A stretch of 64,000 bases of DNA from Phytophthora colocasiae (Eukaryota; Oomycota; Peronosporomycetes; Peronosporales; Peronosporaceae). The notes under the pieces are model-generated. The model did not search any database, was not told the origin of the DNA, and worked only from the letters and a program-made list of their open reading frames with translations. Position 1 is the stretch's first letter. Each line of letters begins with the position of its first letter. This document shows positions 53,169 to 64,000 of this stretch, piece after piece. Position numbers and translations under genes: made by a program. The stretch spans positions 1,178,001 through 1,242,000 of the forward strand of contig JAGKQI010000059.1 of the NCBI GenBank assembly GCA_018806915.1, read 5' to 3'.

Positions 53169-53966
53169 GTGAGTGTTGCAGTGCCAGAAGCTGATGGTAC
53201 GGTTGGACTGTTCATGCCGAAGAAGAGAAAAGAGCCTTACCTGTTAGTAGCGCCTACTCTGGTGACTGTGAAGGACGGTCAAGTGAAAGTACCCATCTTA
53301 AACTTGGTTGGCAAGACACGGAAGCTACCGAGCAGAGAGACACTGGGGACATGGACTGACGAAATGGAGATTTTGGAACTCGATGGTGAACCGTATCGGG
53401 AACGAGTGAGCCACTGGCTGGATGAGTTACAGGTGAAGGATAAGCCGCTCAGCAATGAGGAGACTATCACCATCGGTGACATGGATGATAAGGACAAAGA
53501 GTTACTGGTGAAACTACTACGGAACTACCCCGATCTACTGGAACCGAAGGATGGATGTCCACCTGCTACGACACTCGGGGTTGAGCATTTCATCAATACG
53601 GGAGAAGCACCGCCAATCAAAGTACGACCACGGCGTTATTCGAGCACTGAACAGGAGGCAGTGTTCGTGAACAAGGACAGCGGAAAGTTCGAAACAAGGC
53701 AGGACGGTATGAAACACAGCACAGAGTGGAGTATCAAGACCGGCCTGGAGGACCAGTGGTGGCAGCATGGCTTACGGCACAACATTTTGAGCAATTACTC
53801 GACGAAGGAAAGGTCGAGGACGACCTTCTGGCGGGGGATGGCGTGTGGACAAGTAGTGCTTCACACACGTGAAGAACCAGCAGAGTCAGAAGAATCCCGC
53901 GTCGCAGCGAAGACAGTTGGAAGTGGACGACAAGTCAATCGGGATCAACGGATTGCAGGACGGTGA
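53169..53966 (+). pseudogene. Gypsy polyprotein fragment, start of reverse transcriptase
   Basis: 265 residues. The connection region is intact to HFINTGEAPPIKVRPRRYSS, the conserved start of Gypsy reverse transcriptase. The catalytic palm with the YxDD motif is missing, and the frame continues into sequence that does not resemble RT. This indicates a large internal deletion. Downstream to about 54050 only short related pieces remain, so the element cannot copy itself. Confidence 0.6.
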
Positions 53967-55123
53967 CAAGCAGGACTACAGACACAAGACATTGGCGGAG
54001 ACGTTGAAGTTGCAGGACGACGGCTACATGAGAAGATCGCTACAGGAGGGATGACACGGAGCACGACCAAGGCGAACGACGCAGATAGAAGGCAGTGAAC
54101 GGCGGAGAAAGCTTGCAGAGCGTCGCCGAAGGAAGATCCTGACGGTGGCGACCAGTATAGTTAGTTTAGGTGTAGTCTAGAGGGGGCGACGGTAGCTAGG
54201 GGAGCTCTGGGTGCGCGGTCAGCCGCCACACCTCCCAGTTACGATTTCGCACGGTTGTGAGGAGTTAAGTAACTAAGGCTTACGCGTGGAGTACTGCGGC
54301 AACTGACCGGCTTCACCCAACAGCATTTTAGGGGTTCTATGGGGGAGTGGCCTTGTTCTGCGGTATACTGACCGGCAGGGACCTCTAGACTAATACGCTC
54401 AGGAGGCACGAAGTTCTGAGGTACGAAGATGAGAATGCATGCGTAGTGTGGCGGGGATCGCGGCTAGCTACCGCGCAGTTGTGGTGCTTATTGATAGCGT
54501 CTCGACTAAAGGGTGTCCACTTCAACTTCAATGTGGTGGTGCATTCGTCTTGTATAATGTATATTGTATAATGTATATTGTATTGGGATTAGCACGAGGA
54601 CAAGCTACTAGTCTACCCAAGGCTGTAGTTGCTATTAAACGTCTTCTCCCTAGCCGTCTCTACTGGACAATGTCCACCTGGTGACGTGCTGACTCTAGTT
54701 CCTGCTTGCGTGACCACTGGCTCCCTCCAAGTTGGAATTTCAAGGCGTAAGAAAGAGTAGTCGACGACAACACCAATGGCTACATGAGCGACCACATTAT
54801 TGGGTGGTTCGTGTGCATTTGTGCATATTATTGGTAGAAAGTAACGGATTTCTACCAATCACTGAGCAGAGTTTCTGCCAACCACACGTTGGCAGACCCT
54901 TTTGAAATAGATAACAAACAGTTTTAGGAGGTCCATAATTGGCTTATGTCAGTTCTCATTTTACGGTATTTTGCAGTTTAATTTAGTTATATTTGATTTA
55001 ATTATACTTATTTAAATAAGTATACTTAAATTAAGTCTATTCTAATTGCACGCTTCCTCATACACGTAAGCGCACGTGTACGCCACCTAATAGGTCTAGG
55101 AAGACCCATTACAGGCGTCATGA
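53967..55123. other. Retroelement tail and AT-rich spacer
   Basis: 54050-54700 may be the 3' end or LTR of the Gypsy remnant, with a purine-rich run near 54180, but no second LTR was found. A short repeat of ATTGTATAATGTAT lies near 54550. A perfect 22-bp palindrome sits at 55003-55024. Confidence 0.35.
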
Positions 55124-56268
55124 AGTACTGGATGCCCGTCGGGCAACTGCTGACGTCGACGCTCGCCTGAACGCAGAGTCCGAGAGCCTCGCTTCCCACT
55201 ATCAAAACCAGATAGACGCTATGGAAGCTGAAAAGTCGGCTTTGGAAGAGCGCCTGAAGGACTCCCAGGATGAGACCTTACTACTAATAGCGCGCGCCCC
55301 ACAACCACGGCCACAGACTCCTGGGGTTTTCTGGAGTACTTTTTCGAACACGGTGAGTTGAACGGGAGCTGGGTGCGTCTTCGGGAGCTTCTGGAGAACT
55401 TCCAAGAGGGCAAGGCGCCGCCGGAGAAGTGGGACACCATTATCAACGTGACGGCGATGGATCAACGCAAGGCTGTGATTCCAGATTTCCACACGCTCTT
55501 CGCTGGGGTTCAGTCTGACCGAGCTGCGAAGGCCCAGAAGTCGGCCAAGGTGCTGGATCTGACGGGTACAGGAAGTGGGGTGGCAATCTCTGGTGGACAT
55601 GCCGGTGGTCCCAAGAACTCAGGGGCCCCACGTCTGGCGACCAAGTCTCTATCGTCTTCCACGCCAACCAAGTCCTCGGATTCTCCTCCTCTCAAGCCTA
55701 CCAGACCGTCTGGTAAGCATCGCGTTCGCGTCCCCCAAGGACTACACACCGGGGGTCGATTCAGTCCGTCCGGCGAATGCCAAGCCCCCTGTATCCAAGG
55801 ACGCAGTCCACACTTTGTTACCCGGCGAGGTCGTCTGGGAAGAAGTACGTCCGGACCTACGTTTGGCTCTGCTCGTTGGGACCTCCTACGAGACTGCGAT
55901 GAAGTGGCTTCGTACGGACAAGCCTGTCCACAGCCTGTTCACGGGGCACCCCTTGGTACGTGCTAGTAAGCATGATGTACTGGCGCAAGCTGAATCAGAC
56001 CCCGTGGACTTCGTATGTCCCGGAGACATACTACAAGATGGCTGAAGAGGAATTGCGCCGTCTTCGGAAGGGCGATGTAGAACCGCCGGTCTGGGAGGCT
56101 CTGGACGCTCACGTCCCATACCCCATCAGTGAGCCCGAGTCCGTTTGTACTTTAGGGATGTATATGTACACGGCATCACCGACAGCAAATCCCAATTTCA
56201 GACGTTCCGATAACTCGTTCCACTTCCGGGTCTGTTCTTCTGACCGTTCTTACTTGGCCTTCTTCTAA
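55124..56268 (+). pseudogene. Retroelement gag-like fragments
   Basis: Open pieces in changing frames. A coiled-coil stretch near 55170-55290 (MEAEKSALEERLKDSQDET) is followed by a 202-residue frame at 55358-55966 with helical, then Ser/Pro-rich and basic sequence. The order recalls Gag of an LTR element. No zinc knuckle or enzyme domain is visible. It faces the minus-strand pol fragment at 56326, so the two come from different insertions or an inversion. Confidence 0.4.
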
Positions 56269-56325
56269 AGTGCTTCGGCGCAGGCTTGAGCGTAGCTATA
56301 ATCTCGTTGCATCTTCCGACGCCAC

Positions 56326-57330
56326 TCATAAGGAGTGCGCTCTTGTATACCGGAGGCTTAGGACCAAGCATCGCGGACACAGTCCCATGAGCATCCCATC
56401 CGTGCACCAGAAAAAGGGTGTTTCCAGGCGGGTTGCATCAAAAGAAGTGTTCAACGCGAACATCAGACGCTCAACGTGGTCGTCCCAGTCACTATGGTCA
56501 GCGATGTATGCCTTGATAGCACGTACGACTGTCTGAACAGACCGCTCTTGTTGGCCATTGGCCTGGGGACGATACGCCAGGGTCGCTCGTTGTCTGCTTC
56601 CCAGGAGGTCCCGGAAACGCCTGAACACTTCACTCATGAACCGAGGATCTTGATCATGGCGTATCACGGAACTAGCTCCGAACTTCCTGAAGACACGTTC
56701 CTCGTAGGCTTCAGCGACATCCTGAGCTGTGGTGATGCTCATAGGTTTGCACATCACGTAACCCGAAAACATGTCTTGGAACAACAGCAGGAACGTATTA
56801 CCTCTGGCGGACTTCGGCATATGCGTCACAAAACCCATGGACACCACTTCAAAAGGTCGACTGGGATCGATGTTGCCAGGCGACGGCCCAGGATTCGGGG
56901 ACCACCCTTTGCCGCTAGCACAATCCATACACTCCTCGACGAAACGTACATTAGCGTACATATCAACCCAGTAGAACTCAGAGCTCAGCTTCTCAAATGT
57001 GCGCTTGATTCCCTTGTGAGCACCTTGGTAATCCCCAGAGCATAATGCAGCATGTCAGCATGCAAGTCTCTGGGAACCACAAGTCTGAGTTCATCAACCA
57101 TGTCTCTGGGACGTTCTCTGGTAGCGCGGCTGAGGCGGTATAAGACGTCTCTGGAATCCAAGACGAAATCCTCGGCGATCCTGGCAAGCTTCCTCACTCG
57201 TGGCCGTGGGAGACCTCCCACGTCACCCTTCAGAAACGTAATAAGTTCTGCCAGATGAACATCCTGGGTCTGGTGAACCTTGATCCACCGCCAGCGCTAT
57301 TCCTGGAACTCGAATGGGCACATAGGTTCA
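56326..57330 (-). pseudogene. Gypsy integrase fragment
   Basis: Minus strand. 56985-57221 carries the zinc-binding HHCC-type lead-in and 56326-56961 the catalytic core. HDQDPRFMSEVF holds the second Asp and QANGQQERSVQT the Glu. The first catalytic Asp, expected in VVSMDFVT, is Gly here (VVSMGFVT). Further 5' pol sequence and both LTRs are missing. The fragment is inactive. Confidence 0.75.
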
Positions 57331-57465
57331 CGAGTCTCCACATCATCTGGTAGATTTGCTTCCCCCTAATCGGGTGCACGAGTGATGGCAGCAAGAACCT
57401 TGGCCGCACGAGGCAAGGGTGCAGACTCTGGCCCCGGGTCATCCATCTCCGGTGTACTCTCTTGT

Positions 57466-60400
57466 TCACCAGAGTTCTGTTGCATCGTCTGGAGTTTCGG
57501 AAGACAACGCTTCGGGAGGATTCATCAACTTTTCATGAATCTTGGACACCAACTTCAGATGAGTCAGTTCGTCGGGGTCTTGGACTTGCCAGGATTCACC
57601 AAGAACGAGGGTCTTGGACGTCAATCTGCTCAACCGTCCAACTACATACGCTAGATCTGGCCTGGTACACGTCGCAAGATACGTCAGTGATCCGATAAGC
57701 TCTCTGTGTGGGAATACCTTGCCATGGTCCGGCACTTTGTTCTTCGTGGAGGTGTCCATGTCATTCACATTAAGTCTCATATTAGTTTTCATTGGGATCC
57801 TGCTGGGGTGTGCATCGCTGATGTTGAAGCGCTCAATAATTACTTGACAGCATCGCGTCTGGTGAAGGAGGTGAGTCCTCGTTCTGCATAACCTCAACTC
57901 CGAAGTACGTGCTTAGCAGTCCCTGGTCTTTTAGTCCGTAGTCACTATCAAGCTGGCTGAAAATCGTCTGTTTAAATGCCATATCTTTCGTTGCACACAA
58001 GATATCATCGACATACAGCAAGACAATTGCAAATACGCCTTTTTCTTTCAGTGCTGCTATTTCAGCATCCATAGCCTCTTGCCATTGCCTCGCGAATTTC
58101 GACCTCATCGCCTCACGGTAATTTCCGGGGATCTTCACGTTTTTAGCGAGGACTCCGCCCGTTCCACGTCGGTTTGCATGAAGGGCTCGGAATGCAAAGT
58201 CTACAGTATAGTCATCGTATCGTTCAGGTGGACGTCTCTCGTGTGCCTCACGAAGCCCTGGTCGGTGTGATTCCGAATCCACTTTTGGTCGCTTGCGCTC
58301 CCCTTTGCGCCGAACTTCTTCTTCGCTTGGTCGTCGCTGGTCAGTTATGCGATCATCTACCGTCCCTACTTTACTGTGAGCTTCAGCCTCACATTAATCA
58401 CAGGGATCAAAGAGACAGTCATAGTCTTCCGAATAACCTTCAGCATCGTGCACTGCTGAAAGACCAGACACGTGGCTGAAGGAGTTCTCAAACTCGTCGT
58501 CATCTCCATTATCACTCAGGTCGGTTTCAGGTACAATTTCATCATTGACAGAGTATGTATCATACCCGTCCTCGCTCTCATCCTCAAACGTCTCGTCATC
58601 GTTTGCAGCGGAATCATCGTCACTTAAAGCAATTACATCACGAGCTCCTCATTAGGATCACTAGTAATTCCCGTACTTTCGTCTGCCGCTGGGCCTGGAT
58701 CCGTAACGTTATCCTGATCATTCTCGCCCTCCTGTGTTTCAGTAAACGCATCAGTGTTTGGCAGCGAGCTGTTTCGTACCATGGCATCCCAAATGGACTG
58801 ACCTTCAGCGTCTAGTTCATCGCTCTTAGATGGTGCGGTTTCCATCTCCACGTCAATCGCTCCTTGCTCAGATTCATCATCGCACTCTGCGATCTGTGAT
58901 AGTCTGTCAGATTGACCTTCATCGAATTCACCAAGCTCGCCCTCACCAACAAACTCATCAAAGGTATGGAGCCAGCGTTTGACATTCGCATTGTATCCGC
59001 GCTCATAGCGCTCCTTGTACTAAGTTTTTCGTCGATTTTCACGTCCGACACGAAGCCTTTCTTGTGTTTTGTCGGTAAGTACACGTGACAACCGACCACA
59101 TCTTCACGGTAACCTAGCAGGAACCCAACCCTGCAGTTCATTTTCAGTTTCTTTCTCTTCGACTTCGGTGTGTGGCAGTACGTGAGCGATCCAAACGCTC
59201 GCACGTGATGAATGTCTGGCTTCGACCCAAGCATCACCTCATAGGGTGGGCGTCCTGCACCCTTGCAAAACACACGATTATTCACGTACACAGCGGTCTC
59301 TAGCGCATGAGTCCAAAACGACTTAGGAATCCGCGACTGATGCATCATAGTCTTGACTATCCCGACTAGTGTCCGGTGCGTGCGCTCCACCAGGTTCAGT
59401 TGCGACGCGTTGGGCCGACTTTCGTGTGCACAATACCCTTCGCTTTGTACCAGTTCTCCATTGTGCCATTGTAGAACTCCTGGCCTTTATCGGTGAGTAC
59501 TTGTTTCACGAGACTATTTCTCGATATATCGGTACTTAGTCCTCGACTCATTACTGCACTAACTCTTTTGCAATTTTGGCGCTCTGCCCGCGCAATGTAC
59601 TCCTTCATACTTCTACTCGTTCACCTCAGCTTCTGACTTTGTTTTCAACAGGATCGTCCTGACAAAGCGAGAGTAACCATCCGTCACTACCAGTACGGCG
59701 GAGTACGGCGAGCTATTTGAGGCTCCAGGTATCAACAGGTCTGAAAACACCATGTCGTTAACACCCTAATCGGTCTGTCGAGTTTCTTATGGAATGCCTT
59801 TCGACGCTGTTTGCCTAGATGGCAATTGCAACAGTCAATCTTACCGCGGCGCTTTAGCATAATACCCTTGGCTAATACAGGACCAACCATACGTCTGATG
59901 TATTCAGGATATCCTCAACACCATCCGTGGATGAAAAGTTCGCGAACACCGTCTTCTTAACCGCAACTCGTTTCTTGTTGCATATAACGCTGCCTATGTT
60001 GTGAGCATTGAATGTCCACAGTCGATTCGTAAACTCCGTGCGAACGACCTCCGTGCCGTCCTTCGTCCGCCCGAAGATCCGACTCTCGGACTCGTACGTC
60101 ATCACATAGCCCTGCTTTATCCCAAAACCAGGCGAGAACAGATTACACCCAGCATCAGACACGTACAGCACGTCCACCACATACACAAACACCATCACTT
60201 CGTCAATCATCACGGCTAGCATGATAGTTCCAAAGCCCTCGGCTTTGGCATCAACCCCGTCAGCAAACCCAGAGATCGTTGGGTTCCAAGCGCTGTCTTT
60301 AATGCTCTGTAGCGTAGTGAAATACTCCTTGCACGCCGTAATATGTGTGTTTGTTCCGGTATCAAAGTACCACAAGCTCGGTTCATAGTTCTTCGTGAGC

Positions 60401-60952
60401 TTCTTGACAACGTCGCCGACCACGACGTCACGTTTGAGATCTGGTCCAGCTACTTCTGTCGTCACTGGTTGCTTCTGCCTCGGGAGCCTTGCCTGAGCGC
60501 GCATACTTGGTCTTGCCGCTCGATTTCTCGTCGAGCTCTGGGCAGTCACTCTTGTAGTGGCCCATTTCACAACATTAAAAGGACACACGTCAGCTTTCGC
60601 TTTCCCTGCCTAGGAAAGCCAAAGCTGACCTCTTGCTGGAGTCTCCAGAGGGCTTCTTGAATCGTAGCTTACCGCCACCTCGCTTCGACTGGTTGTCCTG
60701 CCTGTTACCGAAGGCGTTGTTGTCCCAGTCCTAGCTCCTTGCTTCTGCTGTCAGGATCATTTCTCGAACTTTGCCTGGGGTGTACTTGTTCATATTCGAG
60801 CTGAATAGAATTTCCCTCCGCAGTTCGTCGTAGCAGGTCTCCGCAGGCAGGCTCCGCAACATTCGATCCACCATCTGCAAGTCATTCACTGGCGCGCCAA
60901 GATCCTCAAGCTGGTCCTTTATGTCGAAGAGCTTGTACAGGTTCCCACGCAC
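57466..60952 (-). pseudogene. Degraded Copia element, gag to RNase H
   Basis: Minus-strand pieces in Copia order. Gag capsid-like region 60731-60952 (LGAPVNDLQMVDRMLRSLP); protease WYFDTGTNTHIT in 59872-60588; integrase 59396-59608 (VLTDKGQEFYNG) and 58812-59390 (ALETAVYVNNR, PYEVMLGSKPD). RT 57833-58282 starts YREAMRSKFARQWQEAMDAE and jumps to LLYVDDILCA, so the RT palm is mostly deleted. Its end is at 57466-57897 (ELIGSLTYLATCTRPDLAYV). No LTR was found at the left end. Confidence 0.75.
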
Positions 60953-61065
60953 GGCATCTTTCCCGCGCAGATTCGTTCTGTGTAGCTCACCCTGCGCCGC
61001 CTTCTGTGCTGTGACTGCTGGAGTAGTTTTGCCTTCGTAGATGGAACACAGCTCCGCTCACATCT

Positions 61066-62470
61066 CTGTGGTGAAGTGAATAAGAAGATTTCCCGAAAAG
61101 GCATTTTCAGCCACGAAGTCGAAGAGAGCCGGAACAAGCGACAGGGGGGCTGTGATACCCAAATCTGAGGCGAATCAGATGAGGGCACGATGGATCCTGT
61201 CCGGGAACAAGCCGCGGAGACACCCGCGGCGGGTCGCAGGAGGAACTTTGGAACGGGGGTGGGCGTTACCGGTATGAGGACCCCGAAGGGATTCCAGCAG
61301 GGCTGATCCGTGCTCTTGGGAGCGTGTACAACCAGGATAACCTCAGGTCGAGCGATTTCGACTCCCGGAGCTCGTGTGCAGTTGCTGTGGAGTGATGGTC
61401 GACGGATCGAGTCGAATCGCGTGGAGGGACGGAAGGATCAAGGGTGTTCCCACATGATCGGCGATGACATGATCCTGAAGAGGTACGATCTCGGCCTACG
61501 GCCCAACCTGACACCCTGGCCCCTCCAGTGGTGCGACCCGGATTCCCCGGGGAGTGACCGAGCAGGATCACTCGGTGATCATCCCCGGATTAAGTACGAG
61601 ATCGGCACCTGATTAAGCTCAGCTCGAGGTTCGACTTGGGTCCTTCCATTGGCCTGGTCCCGATTCTTCGGACGATGACCAAGCGGGATCAAACGTCGTC
61701 ACCTCCCGGCTAAGTACGAGATAGCCTCCCGATTAAGTATCGCATCGGCTCCCGATCAGGGTTAGGGGAACCAGGTTAGAGATCAGCCATGTAGCCAGCG
61801 TTATGTGACCATAGGATAGTAAATCAGGATGAGTAGTAAGCATAGGAATTACCATAAACAGAAGCGAATTTGCCCTGAACCCCACCCAAAGCCTGGAACT
61901 GGGAACTACGTTGGCCCACTGGCAACAAGAAGGTAAGAAGACGAGATCTAGTAGAGGTTAATACAGGAAAATATATTGGTCAGTTTTACCCTATCTAGCG
62001 ATCAATCCTTTACGTGCAAACCCCGGATCGGAAGGAATTGGCTGCTTGGCCTGACGGTCCCTGACGGTCCCGTCGACTCTCAACCTATCAAAACGCCCGC
62101 TAAAGGAAGCGGTAAGCAACGAAAAAGGGACCGGATCTCCGACACTGAACTATAGGAAGACCTGGATCAAGAGCCAGGCCCCGGATCAAGGCTCCGAGAA
62201 CTCGCCTACGACCGGAGATCAAGTACCCCGAGGTATAGTGAAGTATATCCACGCTACCACAAACCTCTGCGTCACTCAAGACCTTCTTCTCGCCTACAAG
62301 ACCTCTTCAGAAGTCACCTGGAAGAGCGTAACCCGCCTACCGACGGGTACACAAGGTGAAACTACACACAGCTAGATCACGGATCATCGGGGGACCCCAT
62401 CCGTTAGTCGGTGACTGGGCGCAACGTAGCTTGGGACCTGCCTCAACGCGAGTTTGGCAGATCCGATCCA
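61066..62470. other. 1.4-kb unidentified insertion splitting the Copia gag
   Basis: The Gag reading breaks at about 62470 and resumes near 61066 (minus strand), with related words (CACATCT) at both borders. The inserted DNA starts TGTGGTG and ends CACCACA, which could be LTR-type termini. It contains diverged repeats of TAAGTACGAGAT around 61590-61760. The frames inside are short and I recognise no protein. Confidence 0.45.
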
Positions 62471-62782
62471 CCACATCTTCGTACCGGTCTTCTTTGACAT
62501 CACTTGCTTGGCAAGCCTCTTTGTAAGCGAGCCTTGAATCAATATCTTCACCTTGGTCTGCTACTTCTTGTATTCCTTCTTATCTTCTTCGGTCGAGCCT
62601 TCCTTCTCGGTGCCGAGGGCAATTTCGTCAAGCAAACCCTCCTCGAAAGCGTTCAGCATAGCGCGCTTGTAGAAGGTCCAGTCCTCGCCATCCCACCGGA
62701 CAGGAGTTCCTGACGAACCAATCTTGAAGCCCTTGTGCTTACTGCTGCGCTTGCTGCCTTCCGAGTCGGACGACGATGACAT
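62470..62782 (-). pseudogene. N-terminal part of the second Copia Gag
   Basis: ATG at 62782 starts a Ser-rich segment, then GTPVRWDGEDWTFYKRAML, the usual Copia Gag start. The frame has a stop near 62561, continues as KVKILIQGSL, and is cut by the insertion at about 62470. The rest of Gag lies at 60731-61066. Just upstream on the minus strand, GGGTTATGG near 62825 resembles the initiator-tRNA-Met type primer site seen in the other Copia element. Confidence 0.65.
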
Positions 62783-63269
62783 ATTGCTTTCGTTTCACGG
62801 TTCTAGAGGTAGCGTAAGGTTAGTCCCATAACCCTAACAGAATGTGTACACTAGATCTTCACACGCAAAGACATACAACTTGTTGATAAGAAGGGAAATC
62901 TTGGACTGAGGCATCCTGCCCTGCGACTCTTGAGCGGAGGATCTTTTTACCTACGGTAGATCTTTTAACTGCTGCGATTACTCCGTCCTTCAACACGGAT
63001 GCCGTTTCCAACGTCGAGTACAACAGCTGCTTGATGCAGGCAACCCCCACTTCATCTTCTTGTTTGTTTTCTTCTGAGCTAAATAGAAAATCCGAAGCAT
63101 TAAATAGCTTTGTAGTAGATCTGGATTCAGGTTTAATGTTGTTTTATAATCTTGAGGTAGAATCACACAGACGAGAAATCCGCTAACTAGTTAATCAACT
63201 CATTTTTTTGTAACGGGGTTACATTGAAGAGTTACTTTAGTCACTCTTCCGAAGTGGATACATTTGATG
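62783..63269. other. Probable LTR remnant of the second Copia element and spacer
   Basis: By analogy with the first element, an LTR should begin near 62836 (ACAGAATGTGTACAC). Its other edge and a matching copy were not found. No genes. Confidence 0.35.
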
Positions 63270-63590
63270 TGTCACACATAATGGTGACACGTGGCGGGGC
63301 TCCCGCAGCCACCTATCACCTTCTATATAGGTTACACTATAGATATCTTTTAGTTTGTATTGCAGGCCAAGCTAACAAGTATCTATAATATTCAGTCTTA
63401 AATCTACCTAATCTTTAGTTAGTCTCCCCAAGTCTTTGGGGACCGAGTGAACTGCCGTTCACTAGGAGTTTGTATACTCCAAGCCTTCCTCTGTATGAAG
63501 TGCTGTGTGACCCCCGTCACACTTGGTAGCACTTGTAGTCAATCCTACGCCTACGCGGGTAGATTGATTACCTGAATCCTCTGTGGCCAG
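63270..63590 (+). repeat. Putative 5' LTR of a Gypsy element
   Basis: Lies directly before a Gypsy gag. It begins around TGTGTCACACATAATGGTG and has a TATA-like CTATATAGG at about 63323. Exact borders and the second LTR cannot be seen because the element leaves the window. Confidence 0.4.
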
Positions 63591-63605
63591 AAGTAGTTGG
63601 TCACC

Positions 63606-64000
63606 ATGGATCGAAGTGAGTTTCCTCACTTGACCGACTCTCAGTTTGAGTCGGTCCGGAAGATGGCGGGCATCTTTGGGATGGATGCCTTCCGAAGCTT
63701 GGCGGCGGCGACGCCGGCCGAGCAGGTCGAACGCGTGGTGGCGTTTGACATGTACGAACGTGGGCTCATTGAGCACGTTCGAGGAACCTTTGAGGCTCCT
63801 GTGGTTGAACTGAGGCCGGTTCAGCCCAAGCTTTTAAGACTCAAGGTTCTTCCCTATGAAGGGAAAGAAGGTGAAAACCTTCACTTCTGGATCCGAGAAG
63901 TTGAGCTCGCCATGGAGGCGGCTCTCATCTCGGTGGAGCGACTCCGGGTCGCTTTCGCGCTGTCTAACCTCGGGGGTCGAGCGAAGACATGGGCGTACAC
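63606..64000 (+). CDS. Gypsy Gag, 5' part (cut by window edge)
   Basis: ATG at 63606 opens a frame that runs without stop to the end of the window (131 codons). It contains FEAPVVELRPVQPKLLRLKV and YEGKEGENLHFWIREVELAM, then LSNLGGRAKTWAY. These match the capsid region of chromovirus-like oomycete Gypsy Gag proteins. It is the least damaged Gypsy coding sequence in the window and may belong to a full element continuing to the right. Confidence 0.75.
   Translation, partial: MDRSEFPHLTDSQFESVRKMAGIFGMDAFRSLAAATPAEQVERVVAFDMYERGLIEHVRGTFEAPVVELRPVQPKLLRLKVLPYEGKEGENLHFWIREVELAMEAALISVERLRVAFALSNLGGRAKTWAY

Noticed and set aside
53967..54700. 3' LTR of the Gypsy remnant starting at 51542.
   Set aside because: No matching second copy could be found near the left end, so borders cannot be supported.

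Overview
The window looks like nuclear DNA of a plant-pathogenic oomycete of the Phytophthora type. The signs are an intact RXLR-dEER effector gene, two folate-biopterin (BT1) transporters, CorA-type magnesium transporters fused to an EF-hand, an oomycete-style receptor-like kinase, very short introns (about 59 to 75 nt), initiator-like TCATT elements close to start codons, and a dense load of Crypton, piggyBac, Mutator, pogo, Tc1, Copia and Gypsy elements. The species cannot be named from the sequence alone.

Left third (1 to about 28 kb), gene-rich. It holds an array of ten related genes, on both strands, for single-pass membrane proteins. Each has a Ser-rich N-terminus, one or two copies of a 14-cysteine module, one membrane helix and a short cytoplasmic tail with a conserved helix (core GW..MR..LI). 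I do not recognise this family. The array is interrupted by a decayed Crypton and an inverted-repeat structure (7.5 to 11 kb), and mixed with a CorA/EF-hand gene (18.8 to 20.7 kb). It is followed by two BT1 transporters arranged tail to tail (23.7 to 27.8 kb).

Middle (28 to 42 kb). A receptor-like kinase gene is cut in two by a 4.76-kb Copia element with LTRs identical by eye and a 5-bp target duplication. A second CorA/EF-hand gene follows, then a non-autonomous piggyBac element with TTAA duplications and an internal minisatellite, then the RXLR effector gene.

Right part (42 to 64 kb), nested mobile DNA. A 5.8-kb Mutator-like element has a 9-bp target duplication and carries a transposase joined in frame, apart from one amber codon, to a Ulp1-type protease. 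A 9-base motif from its terminal repeat recurs through its introns. Around it are an 810-bp pogo-like element, a piggyBac transposase remnant, a long inverted repeat enclosing a Tc1 remnant, and pieces of several Gypsy and Copia elements. A Gypsy gag runs off the right edge.

No rRNA gene, CRISPR array or ordinary tRNA was seen; one compact tRNA-like cloverleaf lies at 9.7 kb. Intron coordinates were placed by eye from GT/AG sites, reading frame and comparison between paralogues.
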